Below are positions 1 through 10,500 of a stretch of DNA of 21,460 bases, in pieces. The DNA lies in contig CAZQTF010000040.1 in NCBI GenBank assembly GCA_964596135.1, positions 1 to 21,460 on the forward strand, read 5' to 3'. The stretch is from JADJNW01 sp964596135 (GTDB taxonomy: Bacteria; Bacteroidota; Bacteroidia; Chitinophagales; Saprospiraceae). Within the stretch, counting starts at the first letter, position 1. Each line of letters starts with the position of its first letter. The position numbers and the translations under genes were made by a program. The notes below the pieces were generated by a model. The model had not been told where the DNA came from. It worked only from the letters and a program-made list of their open reading frames with translations, and searched no databases.

Positions 1-542
1 CCTTTCCCAGGGTACAAAGCGGCAAGTAAACCGACGGCAATCTCCAGGATGCCCAGTTTGCGAATATCACTAAATGTAAAATTACCGGCGTTTAATAATG
101 CCAAACCGTAAAATATTAATGTAGAAGCCGCGATTAGTGAGTAAAATTCCCGATTGTATAATATCAGCACGAAAGTGCCGCCCGCTGCCATAGGAATGGC
201 GAAATTCACCAGTACCCGAATCGCCGAGCGCGTCCAGAGTTTTTGCCCAGCTTTGTGCGCTTTGCGGTAGCTGAGCCAAAGCGCTGTCGTTGCCGCCAAA
301 ACAAGTACCGCCAGGGCAATCGCAAAAAGTGGCAGCACATCGGGGTGTAACAAGCTGTTGGGCAGACCTTTGTAGCGAACGATCGGCGAGAGATAGATGA
401 TACGATACGCGATACCCGCGCCAATGAGCGCATACACGCCCGCCATGATGGCCGCCCAGGCGCTGAGCGACAGAAATTTGGTGGAGCGTTCCATGATCGA
501 GCGAATCTGCGCCAGGTCGTCGAGGTGTTTAGAATTATTCAT
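1..542 (-). CDS. Multi-pass inner-membrane protein, 5' part only (runs off left edge)
   Basis: An open frame starts at the ATG at 540-542 and stays open to base 1, giving 180 residues with no stop, so the C-terminus lies outside the window. The N-terminus (MNNSKHLDDLAQIRSIMERS) is polar and amphipathic. Hydrophobic segments follow at about residues 26-50, 68-91, 107-129, 132-153 and 163-177, that is four or five membrane helices. There is no signal peptide and no recognisable catalytic motif. An exact TAnnTTTG promoter element lies 19 bases upstream of the start, which supports this start. Small membrane proteins of this shape in Bacteroidota often precede a winged-helix regulator gene, but that gene would be beyond the left edge and I cannot see it. 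Function unknown. The gene call is firm because of codon structure, topology and promoter; the family is not assigned. Confidence 0.8.
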   Translation of the reverse strand, partial: MNNSKHLDDLAQIRSIMERSTKFLSLSAWAAIMAGVYALIGAGIAYRIIYLSPIVRYKGLPNSLLHPDVLPLFAIALAVLVLAATTALWLSYRKAHKAGQKLWTRSAIRVLVNFAIPMAAGGTFVLILYNREFYSLIAASTLIFYGLALLNAGNFTFSDIRKLGILEIAVGLLAALYPGK

Positions 543-560
543 TAAAAGTACTTTGAGTCA

Positions 561-592
561 CAAAGTTAATGGTTGAAAAAATAGAAAGCAAG
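561..592 (-). promoter_or_regulatory. Promoter of the left-edge membrane protein gene
   Basis: On the minus strand TAACTTTG (568 down to 561) matches the Bacteroidota -7 consensus TAnnTTTG exactly. A TTG (591 down to 589) lies 20 bases upstream as a -33 candidate. Transcription would begin near 554, about a dozen bases before the ATG at 542. Position and match are seen; activity is inferred. Confidence 0.6.
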
Positions 593-667
593 TGGTAGCG
601 AAAAAAACTCCCGAAGCTGCTGCCAACTCCAGGAATGCTATTGTTTTGCACTACAACATGAATCACT

Positions 668-1078
668 TTAGTTGACTTTCAAATAAATTCCGAACGAAAC
701 CGCCGGAGCGGTCAGCACATTCCGTCCGTTGGTAGCGCCAGCCACCTGCGCATTGATGCCCAGATTATTTTTAGACTCATACGCCAGGAAAGCTTGGGGA
801 GAAATGAATTCTACGTTGTTGGAAAACAAGCCGTTTCCGGAGCCCGTGGGGTCGCCGTTGTTCAAAGACTGCGTGCCAGCCAGCTTCACGCCTGCGATCA
901 AATGATTGTCGAAAAACTTATGCCCGAATTCCAGTTCAAAGCGATATTCATCGGAAAAATCCTGCGTGCGATTATTGAAACCTACGTAACCAGTAGCATA
1001 CCATTTGTTGGCGCTATAGCCCGCTTCGAGGCGGAGTTGCTGATTGAATTCACCGTCGCCGGTAAAGAGCAATGATTT
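668..1078 (-). pseudogene. 3' remnant of an outer-membrane beta-barrel gene, 5' half missing
   Basis: The minus-strand frame ending at the TAA at 668-670 encodes about 135 residues with alternating-strand barrel character: GDGEFNQQ, an aromatic strand, then GFNNRTQDFSDEYRFELEFG, further strands, and an end in SFGIYLKVN. This resembles the C-terminal half of the roughly 260-300-residue Bacteroidota transporter-like outer-membrane proteins. The frame stays open upstream to an ATG at 1297, but those 73 extra residues are basic and proline-rich with no signal peptide or strand pattern, and read like translated non-coding DNA. Recognisable barrel sequence begins at about 1078, right beside a cluster of palindromes (1083-1177). 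I read it as a gene that lost its signal peptide and first strands. It cannot reach the outer membrane as it stands. If annotated as a 209-residue gene from 1297, the N-terminus should be distrusted. Confidence 0.65.
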
Positions 1079-1082
1079 TGCC

Positions 1083-1177
1083 GGGTACCCACGCGACGAC
1101 CCAGGTTTGACCTGGGGTTTTTGCCGTGACGATACCGATGGCTTGCACCTCGGCAACGGCAGGTGTATGGCTACACC
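1083..1177. repeat. Cluster of short palindromes at the breakpoint of the barrel gene
   Basis: Three perfect inverted repeats occur in 95 bases: GGGTACCC at 1083-1090; CCCAGG-TTTGA-CCTGGG at 1100-1116; GGTGTA-TGGC-TACACC at 1162-1177. The last also nearly pairs with TGCACCT at 1144-1150. They begin a few bases from where barrel homology stops. Such stem-loop clusters are typical of REP-like or small mobile repeats, but only one copy is in the window, so the class is inferred. Confidence 0.4.
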
Positions 1178-1343
1178 ATTCAATTGGGTGTTTTTTTTCA
1201 CATTTGGGAAATGATTTCCGGTTTGATGCAAAGTAAGAGGCAGAAGCTTTTCAGAACCATTTTGTTCAGAACATTTGCGCAAGCTGGTTTTGCTCATTCA
1301 GAAATAGTCAGATGGAAGTCGTTTTGTCGAAGCGTATTACCTT

Positions 1344-4013
1344 TTACCTTACCAGCAGCACTTGTCCTTTGCGGATGACTTCGGTACCATCGGTGAGTTT
1401 CAGAGTTGCAAAATAAACAAAAGTGCCGGCGTTGGGAAGCAGCTTGCCAATTTGTCCGTCCCAGCCTTTTGACTCGTCGTTGGGTAGGAAATCCTCGGCG
1501 GCAAAGACCCGATTGCCCCAGCGATCAAACACCTGAAAAGAAAGCACACGTCGGACCTGGCGTTCATTGGCATACACCGTGAAACGATCGTTGACGCCAT
1601 CGCCATCGGGCGAGAAGGCGCTTGGGATAAACACATCCACGTTGTGGTCGAGCCGAATTTGCACGGTTGCTTCGCCGGTGCAGCCCAAAACATCGGTAAC
1701 TCGGACAGTATAGCTACTTTCCTGCAGGCCCTCCACAAGGGGATTTAGGCAATCCAGGCAGCTCAGATATTCAGTGGGAAGCCAGCGAATATTAGCGACA
1801 AGTGTTTTCGGAATGTTTAGTTTGGGCTGGAGTTCAAATGTTTCGCCGATCTTGATTTTTAGTACAGCCGGCAATTCCACCATGCGCTCGTATTTTGGAG
1901 GCAGGGCAAACGACTGCTGCAATTCGCAGCCATTGGCATCGCGGATGGTTAGGTGGTACGTACCGCCGGGAGGCAATTGTTTAAAAATATGGTTATCCAT
2001 AAAATTCGCCCCATCTACGGCATAAAGATAAGGCGGCGTACCGCCGGTCGCGTTGAACGTAAAATCCGGGTTGGTCAAATCTTCGCATTTGTACACCACC
2101 GGTGCGAGCGGTGGCGGTTCCGGCACAACAAAATGGAAGCTACCCTTACATCCCTGGGTATCGGTGATCGTCACTGCGTAATCGCCGGCAGCCAATTCGT
2201 GAACAACCGCACTGTTTTCTGCATGAATGCTCCAATTAAAATCATAAGGTGGATGACCGCCGCTTGGCGTCAGTTCAATATTGCCATCATTTTTACCAGT
2301 GCAACTGATCGGCTGAATTTTTGCGGAAGCATCAATAGTGGTAATGTTTAATTGACCAACTCCTTCGCCGCTACCTGTGCATACTGCATCTGTTACAGAT
2401 TGAATGCGATATGTTCCATCCTGAAAAACAGGGAGTTGAAAATCACTTGTCGTGATATTTTCAATCGGAGTTTGTAATGTTCCATTTAAAGTATAAATCA
2501 GATTCCAGGGCGCAGTGCCGCTAAAAGTCATGGAAAGATAAGCGGTATCTCCGGCGCAGATATCGGCGGTACCGCTCAGGCTTGCCCCGGGAGGCTCTAT
2601 AATGCTGATCACGCAGCTGTCAATAGCGCTGTTGCCGCACTGGTCGGAGACGGTAACAGCGTAGGTGGTGGCATTATCCGGGGCGATGTGTAGCTCTGGC
2701 GTGGATGCGCCGTTGCTCCAGTGATAAGAATAAGGTGGAATGCCTCCGCTGACCTCTGGTTGAAGTATTGTTGTATTACTCCGGCAAGTTGTTGCATCTG
2801 GGAGGCGGACTTGCATTTCCGACGGATCCGTGATGAGCAGGGTGGCTTCGCCGCTGTAACAGGCACAAGGAATGTCGAGTTCGATGCTCAGCTTTTCATT
2901 CGTTTCGGCGTTACCATCATTGAAGATTTGAATCGGCAGTTTTGCTTGCATCTGCCCGGCGGGAATGGTAATTTTTCTGGGAATGGGAGCAAAGTCAACA
3001 CCTTCGATGGCGGTACTTTCATCGGCTATTTTAAACTGAACGGTAAGTGGATTGTCGTGATTTTCCTGATCGCTTCTGCGAAAAACAAAAAAAGCGTCTT
3101 GGCATCCCTCGGTGGCCTGATTGGCATTTTGAGCGACGGCGTCAAGCCCTACCGTGCCGCCAATATTGAAACTTTCCGCTTCCAGGAAAACCGCCGAATC
3201 ATAGAAACGATCTGCCACATCCGCCACTACAAAGCGAATATGGTACGTTTCGCAGGGAATGAGATGTAAATTTGCTGTTAGAATGGTCGTAAATCCATCA
3301 TATTCAATATTGTTGCGATAAGGCGATAAAAACGGCGGGATGTTGCATTGCCGCGAGTCGCGCTCGAGTTCATTGCGAATGAAATACTGAGAATTGTAAG
3401 CATGATTGACGGAATTGATGGCGACATAATCGTTGGTGCCAGGAATCAGCGCTACATTTTTGGCGTGATTGGAAAAGGCACCTTCAATACCTGGCCCACT
3501 GACAAAAAAGCCAAAGACATCGTTGTAAACGCTACCCACAAATTCGCAGTATTCTTCAGAGGCGAAAACATAGCGAAAGGTGACAAAGGAATCTAAAGGC
3601 ACAAAGTCAAATTCAATGCCAACAACATCCAGCACGCGTTCGTCCACAAACATGCCCAGGTCGGGGTCGCCGGAGGTATTGCCAAGATTACCGCTTTTGT
3701 CGCCAACCTGATTGGGCCCCTCAGCGTGATCAACCTGTCCGGTGGCAATGATGATTCCATTTTTCATGCCAATCGTATTGCTGCCGTTTTCAAAGTACCC
3801 GATGCCGGCTCTGTTGCCTATAGCACGAATGTTGCTGATATTGTTGCAGGCGCCTTTGGCAAAAATATCTCTGACCAGCGACTCTGTACTGAAATCACTG
3901 TTGGTTTGAATGCCATTCATTGGCGGAGACGCCGACGCTACGGAGGCTGTATCCCCGCGAAATGCGAGCAAACTGATAAAACCCAAAACCAAATAGCCGA
4001 TCAGAAATTGCAT
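1344..4013 (-). CDS. Choice-of-anchor-L surface protein with SprB-type repeats and T9SS type B sorting domain
   Basis: This 889-residue protein should be exported by Sec, then carried across the outer membrane by the type IX system and left on the cell surface. Seen in order: signal peptide 1-24; choice-of-anchor-L domain about 45-285 (the GDPDLG, FRYVFASEEY and NDVFGFFVSG stretches are typical); Calx-beta-like domain about 295-395 (EGVDF, then TIPAG); Ig/PKD-like domains about 400-560 (GGIPPYSYHWSNG); SprB-type repeat about 565-632 (GKNDGNIELTPSGG, then DTQGC); a second SprB-like unit about 640-705; and the gliding-motility C-terminal domain 795-889, with SPDGDGVND, FDRWGN and WDG. The last is the type B signal. 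Such proteins usually act as adhesins; the ligand is unknown. The ATG at 4013 directly precedes the hydrophobic signal sequence. It is divergent from the other T9SS cargo gene at 4512. No terminator is visible after its stop. Confidence 0.92.
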   Translation of the reverse strand: MQFLIGYLVLGFISLLAFRGDTASVASASPPMNGIQTNSDFSTESLVRDIFAKGACNNISNIRAIGNRAGIGYFENGSNTIGMKNGIIIATGQVDHAEGPNQVGDKSGNLGNTSGDPDLGMFVDERVLDVVGIEFDFVPLDSFVTFRYVFASEEYCEFVGSVYNDVFGFFVSGPGIEGAFSNHAKNVALIPGTNDYVAINSVNHAYNSQYFIRNELERDSRQCNIPPFLSPYRNNIEYDGFTTILTANLHLIPCETYHIRFVVADVADRFYDSAVFLEAESFNIGGTVGLDAVAQNANQATEGCQDAFFVFRRSDQENHDNPLTVQFKIADESTAIEGVDFAPIPRKITIPAGQMQAKLPIQIFNDGNAETNEKLSIELDIPCACYSGEATLLITDPSEMQVRLPDATTCRSNTTILQPEVSGGIPPYSYHWSNGASTPELHIAPDNATTYAVTVSDQCGNSAIDSCVISIIEPPGASLSGTADICAGDTAYLSMTFSGTAPWNLIYTLNGTLQTPIENITTSDFQLPVFQDGTYRIQSVTDAVCTGSGEGVGQLNITTIDASAKIQPISCTGKNDGNIELTPSGGHPPYDFNWSIHAENSAVVHELAAGDYAVTITDTQGCKGSFHFVVPEPPPLAPVVYKCEDLTNPDFTFNATGGTPPYLYAVDGANFMDNHIFKQLPPGGTYHLTIRDANGCELQQSFALPPKYERMVELPAVLKIKIGETFELQPKLNIPKTLVANIRWLPTEYLSCLDCLNPLVEGLQESSYTVRVTDVLGCTGEATVQIRLDHNVDVFIPSAFSPDGDGVNDRFTVYANERQVRRVLSFQVFDRWGNRVFAAEDFLPNDESKGWDGQIGKLLPNAGTFVYFATLKLTDGTEVIRKGQVLLVR

Positions 4014-4511
4014 AAGTACGCTTTATTCACATTGTACAGCAATGCATTGGTTGAGCAGGATACTTCGTTGCTACTATGCCGATAATACGCAGAATGGGCT
4101 TTTCCCGCGCGGGCGCAGGTGCGGAACGGTGGTGGGGGGAGCCATTCCTTTTTATTTTTTTATTTTCAAAAATAAAATTTATTCTTCACATTGATCTTTT
4201 GACCTCGCATATATTTTTTGCGAATAGAAAAAACAGGACACACCCCAACAAAAAATGTGGAGACTAATCAAAAATAGTTTTTAGAAAAGAAAAATGCGCC
4301 AGTATTTTTCATAACGAAAAATTTATAATAAATTAGCAGGGTCTATTGCATAAGTCAACTCCAAGCTATTAACTTGCAACGAGTTTCAATAAGACAGCTT
4401 ACTTTGAGAGGCAATCCCCCCGCGTACCCCGCACGTCCGATGAAGTATAGATTGGCTAATTCAATAATTTCGCTTGGCATAATTTCAAGAACGAGAAAAA
4501 ATTTCCATTGT
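4014..4511. other. Divergent intergenic region between two T9SS cargo genes
   Basis: No credible gene is present in these 498 bases. A GC-rich patch at about 4095-4142 contains the perfect palindrome CCCGCGCGGG (4104-4113). It is followed by a strongly AT-rich stretch to about 4345. A perfect 7-bp hairpin, ATTTTTC-ATAAC-GAAAAAT, lies at 4304-4322. Minus-strand TATTTTTG occurs at 4174-4167 and 4276-4269 and could serve the adhesin gene, but with no good -33 box and in AT-rich sequence this may be chance. I found no exact TAnnTTTG on the plus strand for the large repeat protein. Confidence 0.5.
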
Positions 4512-7500
4512 ATGAAAATGAAAAGTACACTGCTTTTTCTTCTTTTTATTAGTGTATGGAGCACTATGTCAGCACAAATACGCCCTGGCTGGTGTATTCA
4601 AGACGCTGTTGTCAGCACCTCTGGCGGGCAGTCGGAGCTATATTTCTGTGAGGGTGACGGTGTGCCCGACCAGGCTCGCTTCAAGGTTTCACCATTTGCG
4701 CAGCCTTTCGCGTATCTGGTCACCGATGAAAACAATATTATTTTGCGGGTGAGCCGCAACAATACCATCAACTTCGAGGGCTTGGGCGGCGGCCGGCTGC
4801 GGGTATGGGCGTTTGCTTACCTCGGCAATATCCTAGCGGAGCCGGGGCAGGATGCTACCACTGCCGTACTCGCCGATATTTGCTATGGTTTGACGCAAAA
4901 TTTTATTCCGGTAGGTGGGATCGTGCCGGATGGCGGTACGGTGGCTACTACTGATGGGCGAACTTCCCTGTTTACCTGCCCGGATGACGGCAACTCGGAC
5001 GTCATTACTTTTACCAATACCAGCCCGGATCCTTTCTATTCCTACGTCATTACAGATGAAAATAACATTATCCTTGCTTTTGCTACGGGCAATAGCTTTG
5101 ATTTTGAAAATATTTCGGCGGAAAAAGTACGCGTTTGGGGCGTTTCTTACATCGGTCGGATCAATGCTCAGATCGGAGACGACCTTTCCACGATCGCTTT
5201 TGCCAGTGGTTGTTTTGATCTTTCCGACAATTTTGTTGAGATTACTCGCGCCAATCCTGATGGAGGCACAGTATCACTGACTTCCGGCGAGACGACCAAA
5301 ACCATTTGTGCAGAAAACCTTGCCGGGGATGTGGTTCGTTTTGTCAGCGAAACTACTGCCGATAATCCCTACGCTTTTATTGTCACCGACGAAAACGGCG
5401 TCGTTATTGCGGTACTGGATGGCAATACGGCTGACTTCAGCTTGTCGGAACCCGGTATCTGCCGGATTTACGGCGTTTCCTATACCGGAGAATTAAAAGT
5501 TGGCGAAGGAGATGACATCAGTAGTGCTATCCTATCCGATGATTGCTTTGATTTGTCGGACAATTTTGTCACCATTATCAAACGCGAAGTGGACGGTGGC
5601 ACGGTAAGTTTGGCTGGTGGCGGTAACAATGCTACCGTTTGTGTGGAAGGAGGAGCGTCAGAGGCACTTTCCTTTGTTCACACTACCTCTGTTGACGATG
5701 CAAATTACGTTTTCATCGTTACGGATCAAAACAATGTCATTCAGGCGGTTGTGGATGGAAGCAGCATTAATTTTGCCAATGTCAGCGCGCGCAATCTTCG
5801 GGTTTGGGGCTTATCCTATACAGGAACCCTCCTGGCGAAACCGGGCGACAATGCAGCTACATCTGCGTTAGCCAGTGAGTGCTATGATCTGTCGGATAAC
5901 TTTATCTCGATTCTTCGCAAATCGGTGGATGGTGGCACGATCAGCCTGGAAAACGGCGGAGAAGCAATCACCGCTTGTGTCGGCGACGGGCGACCAGATA
6001 TTTTTGGATTCAGCAATAATTCTACTTCGGTAGAGAGTTATATTTATATTGTCACAACCCTGGACGGCAGGGTCATTGGGTTTATCAATGGTGATCAGTT
6101 CAACTTTGAAACGCTGAGCGTGCCCGAAGCGCGTATCTATGGTTTATCCTACAGCGGCGCTTTCACGGTGCAATTGGGAGATAATATCAACAGGGTCAAT
6201 TTATCGAGTGAATGTGCCGATCTTTCCGATAATTTTGTCACCGTGACCGGTAAATTTATTGATGGCGGCACTGTCAGTCTCGAAGATGGTAGTACGAAAG
6301 CAAAGCTTTGTAGTGGCGATGGCTCTTCCTCTGTATTGAATTTTGTGACTAATTCCAATACCGGAGACAACTACGCCTTTGTAATCACCAACGTCAACAA
6401 CGACATTATTGCTTTTGCCAATGGCAATTCATACGATTTTGCAGGCAATATCAACGCGACTTTCCGCGTATGGGGCTTATCTTACAGTGGTACTGTACTG
6501 GCGCAACCCGGTGATAACGCCGCGCGAATACAGTTGACCGATGAATGCTTCGAACTTTCGGATAACTTTATCACGGTGACCCGCAGTGTCGTGGACGGTG
6601 CTGCGATCAGCTTAGAAAATGGCGCTACGGAAGCGGTGCTATGCCTCGGAACGGCGCAGTCCAATCGGTTTGTTTTTGCCAATACCTCTCTGTTCGGTAA
6701 TTATGCTTACCTGCTGACCAACGAGCAAAACATCGTGATCGAAACGACCCTGGCGAATGCTTTTGACCTTGCTGGATTTTCAGCGGGCGTATATCGGGTG
6801 TGGGGGGTGTCGTATATCGGCAATCTTACCGTGCGCCCTGGCGATGACGCCGCCGCAGTAGCTCTTGCCGATGATTGCTTTGATTTGTCGGATAATTTTG
6901 TCACCATTAATACCGACGAAGTTGAAGGTGGAATCGTAAGTCTCGCCGGAGGTGGCGATGGAGCGACCGTTTGTATCGGCGATTTCAACCCGGATGAGTT
7001 GTCTTTCGCAACAAACGAAACTACAGGCGATTACGTTTTTTTGGTGACCAATGAAGAGAATACTATTTTGGCGATTACGTCGGGTAATAGCTTTAATTTC
7101 AACGACGTGGATGCAGCGGTGCTGCGGGTGTGGGGCTTGGCATATTCGGGCGATTTGACGGCTCAAATAGGCGATAATGCTGCTACGGTTGATTTGTCGG
7201 ACGCATGTTATGATCTTTCGGATAACTTCCTTACGATCGTTCGCCAAATTGTGGACGGCGGAACGGTTAGCCTGGAAAACGGCGATACCCTTTTAGTGGC
7301 TTGTGCCGGCGTGGACGGAGCGCCATTTTCGACCTTTGTCAATACTTCGACAGCAGGTGGTAATTATGCGTATTTGATTACGAATGAACAAAATACGGTA
7401 CAGGCGGTCTCTGAAAGTAACAGCTTTACCTTTGCCGATTTTCCACAAGGTATCTACCGCGTGTGGGGCGTTTCCTATACAGGCAATTTGGCAGTACAGG

Positions 7501-10500
7501 CGGGCGACGACGCTTCAGCAACGCCTCTATCGGATGAATGCTACGATCTTTCCGGCAATTTTGTCACGATCATTCAAAAAGATGTTGACGGTGGCACGGT
7601 AAGTCTGGAAAATGGCGACACCTCGGCATCCGTATGCGGCGCCAGCAGTACGCCGGGGCAGTTGACCTTCGATTTTCAATCTGCTTCAAACGCTGATTAT
7701 CTGTTTGTAATTACCAATACGGACAATGAAATTTTCGCCATTTTGAATGGCAACAGCGTTAGCTTCAACGGGGTACGCATTGGAGACTATCGTGTCTGGG
7801 GCGTTTCCTACACAGGCAATGTACAAGCGCGCGCCGGTCAGAATCTCTTTGAAATTGAGATCAGCAGCGAATGCTTTGATATTTCTGACAACTTTGTGTC
7901 GGTTAGAAAAGAGGAAACAACCGGTGGCGCCATTGCCGCCGCTACAGGAGGAACGGAATTTACTTTCTGCCCCGGCAATGGCAAGCCGGATATGGTACAA
8001 CTTTCGACGACAGGCAACTCCAGTGGCACTTACGCTTTCGTGCTGACCAATGACAACAACGCCTTTATTTCGGTACTCCCAGGAGCAAGCATTGATTTCG
8101 ATACTTTGCCTGTCGGAGTTTATCGCATCTGGGGGCTAGCGTTTACAGGAAATTTAATCATTCAGCCCGGCGATGATGCGGCACTGGTGGAGATTTCGGA
8201 TGCATGTTATGACCTGTCGGATAACTTTATCCGTGTGGCAACGGAATTGCCCGATGGAGGCACCGTGTCTTTGGTTGAAAACGAAATCCGGCAATTCACC
8301 TGTCCAGGCGACGACAAGGCGGATATCATTGAATTTTTCAATGAAGGCAGCAGCGGGCAAAATTTTGTTTTCCTGATTACCGATGAAAATAATATCATCG
8401 AAGCCATCACAACGGAAAACAGCTACGATTTCGAAGCTGGTACTGAGGGGATCAATCGCGTGTGGGGCTTAGCCTACAGTGGGAATCTCACCGCTCAGGT
8501 GGGCGATGATGCCGCCGCAACCATTCTGAGCGATGATTGCTATGATCTTTCGGATAATTTCGTTGAGATCATCCGCGAAACGCCGGTCGGCGGCGATGTT
8601 TTCCTGCAAAATGGTGATACGATTACTTTTGTCTGTGTGGGCGAAGGTGTTTCTACGGTTCTGAAATTTGACAGCACGGGCACGTCCCGCGGCGATTATA
8701 TTTATGTGATTACGGATGAAAATAATATCATACGCAACGGCATCTTTGGCGATGAGTTTGATTTCTCCTTCTTGCCTTTGGGTACCTATCGTGTGTGGGG
8801 GCTGGCATACACGGGTACGCTGACAGCTACGATCGGCGATGTGGTAACAGAAGTGCCAATTTCCGACGATTGCTTTGATTTGTCGGATACGTATGCCTCT
8901 GTTGTCATCGGTGAATCGGATGGCGGTATGGTCGCAACGAACGATGGCGCTACTTCGGTTTCAATATGCGTTGGCGACGGCGAAACGGATGTGATAGCCT
9001 TTGACAGCACTTCAATCGCGGCGGCAAATTATGTTTATCTGATTACAGACAAGAACAATGTGGTACTGGCGATTGCCGAAGGCGATAGCTTTGATTTTGA
9101 AAATCTTGATGTGGATACGTGTCGCGTTTGGGGATTGTCCTACTCCGGTGACTTGTTGGTGCAGGTAGGCGACAATGCGGGCGCGGTTGACCTGGCGAGT
9201 GGCTGCGCCGAGCTTTCCGGCAATTTCATCCTCGTGGATCGCTCACTGGTGGATGGTGCTATGATCGCTTCCGATCGCAATGCCGATGTAATTTACACTT
9301 GCGTAGGAGATGGTGTCTCTGATTTGATCGTTTTCTCAAACACTTCTTCAGCTACGAATGCCCAGTACATCTACGTATTGACCAACGAGAACAACGTTAT
9401 CAGGGGAACGGTCAGCGGCAGCCAGTTTGACTTCGAAACGGCAGGTGTTGGTATTTCCCGTGTGTGGGGGGTATCTTATACGGGGCAGTTTACAGGCGCT
9501 TTTGGCGTCAATCTCCTGACCTCCAACCTGGCAACCGGCTGTTTTAATGTTTCCGAAAACTTTATCACTATTTCACGCGACCGACCGTTGGGCGGCGACG
9601 TTTCAACGGAAGATGGTGCAACGAGCACACTTTTCTGTCCTTCGCCAAGCACTCCGACCCTCAAATTTCAAACAACCAGCAACCGTCGCACTGGCTATAT
9701 TTTTGTAGTAACTGACGCCAATAATACTATTGTCGCCTTCTCAACCGATAATGAAGTAAACTTCGAAAAACTGGCGGTAGGTACCTACAGAGTGTGGGGC
9801 TTGTCTTATACCGGCACTCTGAGCCTGAATATTGGCGACAATATTCTGGGAACAGATCCTTTGGCGACCAGTTGCTTCGAAATTTCGGCAAACTTTGTAG
9901 AAGTTTATCGAGCTACGCTGGTGGATGGCGGTCGCATTGCGAATCTCGAAGGTCCGGATACACTCTATGTGTGTCGGGAAAATGAAAGCGCCGACCTGGT
10001 TGTGTTGGGTAATGACAGCGAAGCCGCAGATGCCAATTACCGGTATATCCTGACTGATAGCAACAACATCATTTTATCGCGCAATCTGGAGAGCGATGTC
10101 GTAGATTTTAATGGGGCGATGCCCGGTATTTACCATATCTGGGGAATTTCATACACCGGCAATTTCCTTGCTCTGGCAAGCGACAATGCTTCCACCGCCA
10201 TTTTATCAGATAGCTGCTATCAGCTTTCCGAAAATTTCATCGCAATCTTTGTAGATACGCCCAGAGGTGGAACTGTTACGACGACAGATAGTCTGACTTT
10301 CATTGAGCCAGTTCTGGACCTCGCCGAGCCAACGTTGTACAGTTTTAGGTCTGCCAATACCTCAATTCTCAAGTATCAATATGTTGTGACGAATAATTTC
10401 GATGTCATCGTGGCATTTATTGACAGTGTAGATGTCAATTTTGAAGACCTGGCTTTCTGGGGCACACTCAAGATCTGGGGTTTGGCATACACCGGCAATA

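Noticed and set aside
543..667. Terminator for the barrel remnant in the stretch ending in seven A (T on the minus strand) near 601-607
   Set aside because: The T-run is there, but no matching stem of useful length precedes it.
4076..4267. Small plus-strand open frame in the divergent gap
   Set aside because: Low-complexity translation of an AT-rich stretch with no promoter and no recognisable protein pattern.
4374..4511. In-frame N-terminal extension of the giant repeat protein from a TTG
   Set aside because: The 46 extra residues are not signal-like and would bury a good signal peptide that begins at the ATG at 4512.
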